Below, one piece after another: positions 1 through 5,876 of a stretch of 5,876 nucleotides of DNA. Within the stretch, counting starts at the first letter, position 1, and the number at the start of each line of letters is the position of its first letter. The DNA comes from an uncultured Collinsella sp. (GTDB lineage: Bacteria > Actinomycetota > Coriobacteriia > Coriobacteriales > Coriobacteriaceae), in contig CATVQO010000102.1 of assembly GCA_958346165.1 (NCBI GenBank), positions 1 to 5,876 of the forward strand, in the 5' to 3' direction. The position numbers and the translations under genes were made by a program. The notes beneath the pieces were generated by a model. That model did not search any database. It was not told the DNA's origin and saw only the letters and a program-made list of their open reading frames with translations.

Positions 1-4376
<4,376 letters not shown>

Positions 4377-4385
4377 CAGGTTTTT

Positions 4386-4393
4386 CCTCCTTC
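4386..4393 (-). promoter_or_regulatory. rpoB ribosome binding site
   Basis: GAAGGAGG is a near-perfect Shine-Dalgarno sequence, followed by 9 bases (AAAAACCTG) before the GTG at 4376. Its strength and spacing support that GTG as the start and fit a highly expressed gene. Confidence 0.8.
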
Positions 4394-4412
4394 ACGGAAA
4401 TGCTCGGTGGGT

Positions 4413-4433
4413 TGGCGAGGCATAGCTTCGCCA
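4413..4433 (-). other. Stem-loop in the rpoB 5' leader
   Basis: On the minus strand TGGCGA and TCGCCA form a 6-bp stem around a 9-base loop; two inner G-C pairs beyond one A-C mismatch could extend it. It ends 19 bases before the rpoB ribosome binding site and has no U-tract, so it is not an intrinsic terminator. It could affect mRNA stability or initiation, but it may also be chance. Confidence 0.4.
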
Positions 4434-4449
4434 GTTATCGCAACCTAAT

Positions 4450-4477
4450 AGTTTATCAGGTACCGACCGTTGGGCAA
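4450..4477 (-). promoter_or_regulatory. Candidate rpoB-rpoC promoter
   Basis: On the minus strand TTGCCC (4477-4472), a 16-base spacer and TAAACT (4455-4450) resemble a housekeeping sigma promoter, each hexamer matching four of six consensus bases. A TG one base upstream makes an extended -10 (TGATAAACT). Transcription would begin near 4443, giving a leader of about 67 bases that includes the stem-loop and ribosome binding site. It lies downstream of the galU terminator, where rpoBC needs its own promoter. The match is moderate and other starts are possible. Confidence 0.45.
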
Positions 4478-4554
4478 GAAAAGCCTTGACGCGATTGAGT
4501 TTTTGGAGTAGCAAAGTTTTTCGGCAGAAAACACGCAGGTAGATGTATGTGTAT

Positions 4555-4568
4555 CGAACATCTGTTCA
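4555..4568. promoter_or_regulatory. LexA/SOS-box-like palindrome upstream of rpoB
   Basis: CGAACATCTGTTCA differs at two positions from the Bacillus-type LexA consensus CGAACATATGTTCG, recalled from the literature. Its core GAACA-TC-TGTTC is a perfect 5-bp inverted repeat, and both half-sites GAAC and GTTC are intact with the required 4-base spacing. It lies in the galU-rpoB gap, about 110-125 bases before the candidate rpoB start. That is far for simple repression, so it may act on another promoter or be fortuitous. Confidence 0.4.
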
Positions 4569-4587
4569 TATATTTTCTGTGAACAGA
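4561..4587. repeat. 8-bp perfect inverted repeat overlapping the LexA-like site
   Basis: TCTGTTCA and TGAACAGA are exact reverse complements separated by 11 AT-rich bases. The left arm shares its GTTC with the LexA-like box, so the region carries three half-sites: GAAC at 4556, GTTC at 4564 and GAAC at 4581. It could be an extended operator or, if transcribed, a weak hairpin. No function is shown. Confidence 0.5.
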
Positions 4588-4610
4588 GAGCCGGCAATCG
4601 CAGCTCTTAT

Positions 4611-4643
4611 AAAAAACGGGCGCGAACCGAGGTCCGCGCCCGT
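4611..4643 (-). terminator. Rho-independent terminator of galU
   Basis: On the minus strand a 9-bp GC-rich stem, ACGGGCGCG pairing with CGCGCCCGT, encloses a 10-base loop and runs into six consecutive T residues (4616-4611, the first being paired). It begins 20 bases after the galU stop codon. No T-tract follows the hairpin on the plus strand, so it acts in the galU direction and insulates rpoBC. Confidence 0.92.
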
Positions 4644-4663
4644 AAATGTCGATGTCCGAAGGC

Positions 4664-5572
4664 TTACTTGCGCATCAATCCGCCGCGCTCGTCGATGGCG
4701 TCCCAGAAGGCATCGGCAAAGCGAGAATCGCTTGCGGCCATGAGGGCGTTGGTTGCCATCCAGCCAGACGGGGTGCCGGTGTCGTAGCCCGACAGCGGGT
4801 CGATAACGACAGCGTACATAGCCTCGCGGTCGAGCGAGCGGGCCATGGCGTCGGTGAGCTGAATCTCGCCGCCCTTGCCGGCCTGCTGATCAGCGAGCAG
4901 GTCCATGACCAGCGGGCTCAGCAGATAACGGCCGACAATGTACAGGTTGGACGGAGCCGCCTCGGGAGCGGGCTTCTCGACCAGACCGCCGATGCGCCAG
5001 ACAGCGCCCGGCTCTGCATCGGCAACGTCCTCGGCGCCCTCGAGCGAACCGACGCGCTCGCCGGCGATAACGCCGTAGCGGCTGACTTCCTCGGGCGAGC
5101 AAGCAGCGACGGCGATAACCGAAGCGCCACCGTGCTCCTTGGAAACGGCGAGCATCTTGTCGCAGATGTCGCGGTTAGGCACAACGTAGTCGCCCAGAAG
5201 AACCAGGAAGTTCTCCCCTGCCACGGCGTCGGCAGCAGAGCGGATAGCATGGCCGAGGCCCTTGGGCTCGTACTGATAACGGAAGTCGACCGGCATACCG
5301 CCAGCGTGGGCGACGGCATCGGCATAGGCGTTCTTGCCGCGCTCGCGCAGCAGGTTCTCGAGCGAGCGATCGGGCTGGAAGTAGTTCAGCAGCTCAGGCT
5401 TGCCGGGAGAAGTAACGATGATGGCATCGTCGACCTCCTCGGGGTCGAGCGCCTCCTCAACGACATACTGAATGACGGGCTTGTCGAGCACCGGCAGCAT
5501 CTCTTTGGGCGTGCACTTGGTGCCAGGCAGAAAACGCGTGCCAAGACCGGCGGCGGGGATGATTGCCTTCAT
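4664..5572 (-). CDS. galU: UTP-glucose-1-phosphate uridylyltransferase
   Basis: The enzyme converts UTP and glucose 1-phosphate to UDP-glucose and pyrophosphate in the cytoplasm, supplying glucosyl donors for envelope polysaccharides, glycolipids and galactose metabolism. The 302-residue product is the usual length for bacterial GalU and is one nucleotidyltransferase (Rossmann-like) domain. It shows the N-terminal nucleotide-binding signature AAGLGTRFLPGTKCTPKEML (residues 7-26), the QYVVEEA block, LGDY (126-129, Asp128 the likely metal ligand), SRYGVI (164-169), LVEKP with Lys200, APSNLYIVGRYLLSP (206-220), GGEIQLTDAM (234-243) and YDTGTPSGW (263-271, Asp264 the probable second metal ligand). 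Most GalU proteins have GDD where this has GDY. The ATG at 5572 begins the conserved MKAIIPAAGLG; a start further upstream would add a non-homologous stretch across the leader. It appears monocistronic, with its own promoter and terminator. Confidence 0.95.
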   Translation of the reverse strand: MKAIIPAAGLGTRFLPGTKCTPKEMLPVLDKPVIQYVVEEALDPEEVDDAIIVTSPGKPELLNYFQPDRSLENLLRERGKNAYADAVAHAGGMPVDFRYQYEPKGLGHAIRSAADAVAGENFLVLLGDYVVPNRDICDKMLAVSKEHGGASVIAVAACSPEEVSRYGVIAGERVGSLEGAEDVADAEPGAVWRIGGLVEKPAPEAAPSNLYIVGRYLLSPLVMDLLADQQAGKGGEIQLTDAMARSLDREAMYAVVIDPLSGYDTGTPSGWMATNALMAASDSRFADAFWDAIDERGGLMRK

Positions 5573-5584
5573 GTTATTCAAAGA

Positions 5585-5590
5585 TCCTTT
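5585..5590 (-). promoter_or_regulatory. galU ribosome binding site
   Basis: AAAGGA is a partial Shine-Dalgarno sequence 12 bases upstream of the ATG at 5572. It is weaker and further away than the rpoB site, but it supports the ATG that starts MKAIIPAAG. Confidence 0.55.
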
Positions 5591-5594
5591 CGCA

Positions 5595-5632
5595 GGCGCA
5601 AAAGCGCCCCATGCGTGCGGCACACAGCCGCA
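5595..5632 (-). other. Two consecutive stem-loops in the galU leader
   Basis: On the minus strand TGCGGC-TGTGT-GCCGCA (5632-5616) is a 6-bp stem with a 5-base loop, and GGCGC-TTTT-GCGCC (5608-5595) is a 5-bp stem with a T4 loop. The second ends 4 bases before the ribosome binding site. Neither is followed by a T-tract. I do not recognise a riboswitch family; a role in translation or RNA stability is possible but unproven. Confidence 0.4.
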
Positions 5633-5668
5633 GACCAAATTGCGATACCCAAGCATCTTACCGCTGGA

Positions 5669-5696
5669 ACTATATGTCGCTACAAGGCAGAGACAA
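5669..5696 (-). promoter_or_regulatory. Candidate galU promoter
   Basis: On the minus strand TTGTCT (5696-5691) and TATAGT (5674-5669) are separated by 16 bases; the -10 matches five of six consensus bases and the -35 four. Transcription would start near 5662, giving a leader of about 90 bases that contains both stem-loops. A closer -35 match, TTGACC at about 5709, has no good -10 at the right distance. Confidence 0.5.
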
Positions 5697-5713
5697 TTCT
5701 TCAGCAGGTCAAC

Positions 5714-5746
5714 GCAAATTATTGCTCGAATGGTGCAATTTTATTG
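5714..5746. repeat. Tandem pair of imperfect palindromes upstream of the galU promoter
   Basis: On the plus strand GCAAATTATTGC (5714-5725) and GCAATTTTATTGC (5734-5746) share GCAA and TATTGC ends and are centred about 20 bases apart, roughly two helical turns. The second contains a perfect 5-bp inverted repeat around three bases. They lie just upstream of the candidate galU -35, where an activator or repressor could bind. No regulator is identified. Confidence 0.35.
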
Positions 5747-5819
5747 CCCAACGGCAGGGCGCCCGATACGACGCAAATCACAGAACATGGCAGTTAGAGC
5801 AACCGATGTCGAGGGACCG

Positions 5820-5852
5820 AAAAATCAAAACCACCCCTAAAAGGGGTGGTTT
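5820..5852 (-). terminator. Rho-independent terminator of the gene upstream of galU
   Basis: AAACCACCCCT and AGGGGTGGTTT form a perfect 11-bp stem with an AAA loop (TTT on the minus strand). On the minus strand it continues into T4-GA-T5 (5830-5820), a better U-tract than TTTGCTCTT on the plus strand. It most likely ends a minus-strand gene beyond the right edge, though some activity in both directions is possible. Confidence 0.8.
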
Positions 5853-5858
5853 GCTCTT

Positions 5859-5871
5859 AGGGTATAACCCT
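5859..5871. other. Short inverted repeat at the right edge
   Basis: AGGGT-ATA-ACCCT is a perfect 5-bp inverted repeat six bases beyond the terminator stem. On the minus strand a TAA stop falls at 5861-5859, so this may be the last codons of the unseen upstream gene. Too little of it is in the window to identify it. Confidence 0.3.
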
Positions 5872-5876
5872 TGGAT

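Noticed and set aside
4486..4491. TTGACG on the plus strand as a -35 of an antisense promoter
   Set aside because: The bases 17 downstream (TAGCAA) are a poor -10, and no plus-strand gene follows.
5573..5656. N-terminal extension of galU from an ATG at 5656
   Set aside because: The extra 28 residues are translated from the structured leader and resemble no GalU N-terminus. MKAIIPAAGLG at 5572 is the family's usual start and has its own ribosome binding site.
4646..5797. Plus-strand open frame of 383 codons antisense to galU
   Set aside because: Same codon-alignment effect over galU. It has no plausible ribosome binding site or domain and runs across the galU promoter region.
5859..5876. Edge of a tRNA gene at the right end
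   Set aside because: The short palindrome does not fit a T-arm plus acceptor stem and there is no CCA end. The terminator next to it suits the end of an ordinary gene better.

Overview
This is a housekeeping transcription locus from a high-GC bacterium, very probably an actinobacterium of the class Coriobacteriia (Collinsella/Olsenella/Atopobium-like). The assignment rests on three points. The beta and beta-prime sequences are of actinobacterial type and lack the large Proteobacterial beta inserts. Beta-prime carries a helical acidic insert of about 85 residues after its N-terminal zinc site, as actinobacterial enzymes do. Codon use is strongly G/C-ending. The class and genus level is inference from recall of protein sequences, not a search.

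All three genes lie on the minus strand, so the window reads right to left. A rho-independent terminator at 5820-5852 closes an unseen upstream gene. Next come an intergenic region with a pair of small palindromes, a plausible promoter and a structured leader, then galU (5572-4664, UTP-glucose-1-phosphate uridylyltransferase) and its own strong terminator (4643-4611). The galU-rpoB gap (4663-4377) holds a LexA/SOS-box-like palindrome, a longer inverted repeat, a candidate extended -10 promoter and a leader hairpin. It leads into rpoB (4376-885, RNA polymerase beta, complete, 1163 aa) and rpoC (878 to beyond position 1, beta-prime, N-terminal 292 residues only).

rpoB and rpoC are tightly coupled: the rpoC ribosome binding site is made by the last two sense codons of rpoB, and the genes share a reading frame across one TAG. 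galU is separated from them by a terminator and serves UDP-glucose supply for cell-envelope and carbohydrate metabolism, so it is a neighbour rather than a functional partner. The usual rplJ-rplL genes are not immediately upstream of rpoB.

I found no mobile element, CRISPR array, tRNA, rRNA or defence system, and no evidence of an undescribed multi-gene system. The observations most worth a second look are a replaced and lengthened fork-loop-2 segment in beta, right next to the rifampicin region, and the LexA-box-like site upstream of rpoBC.
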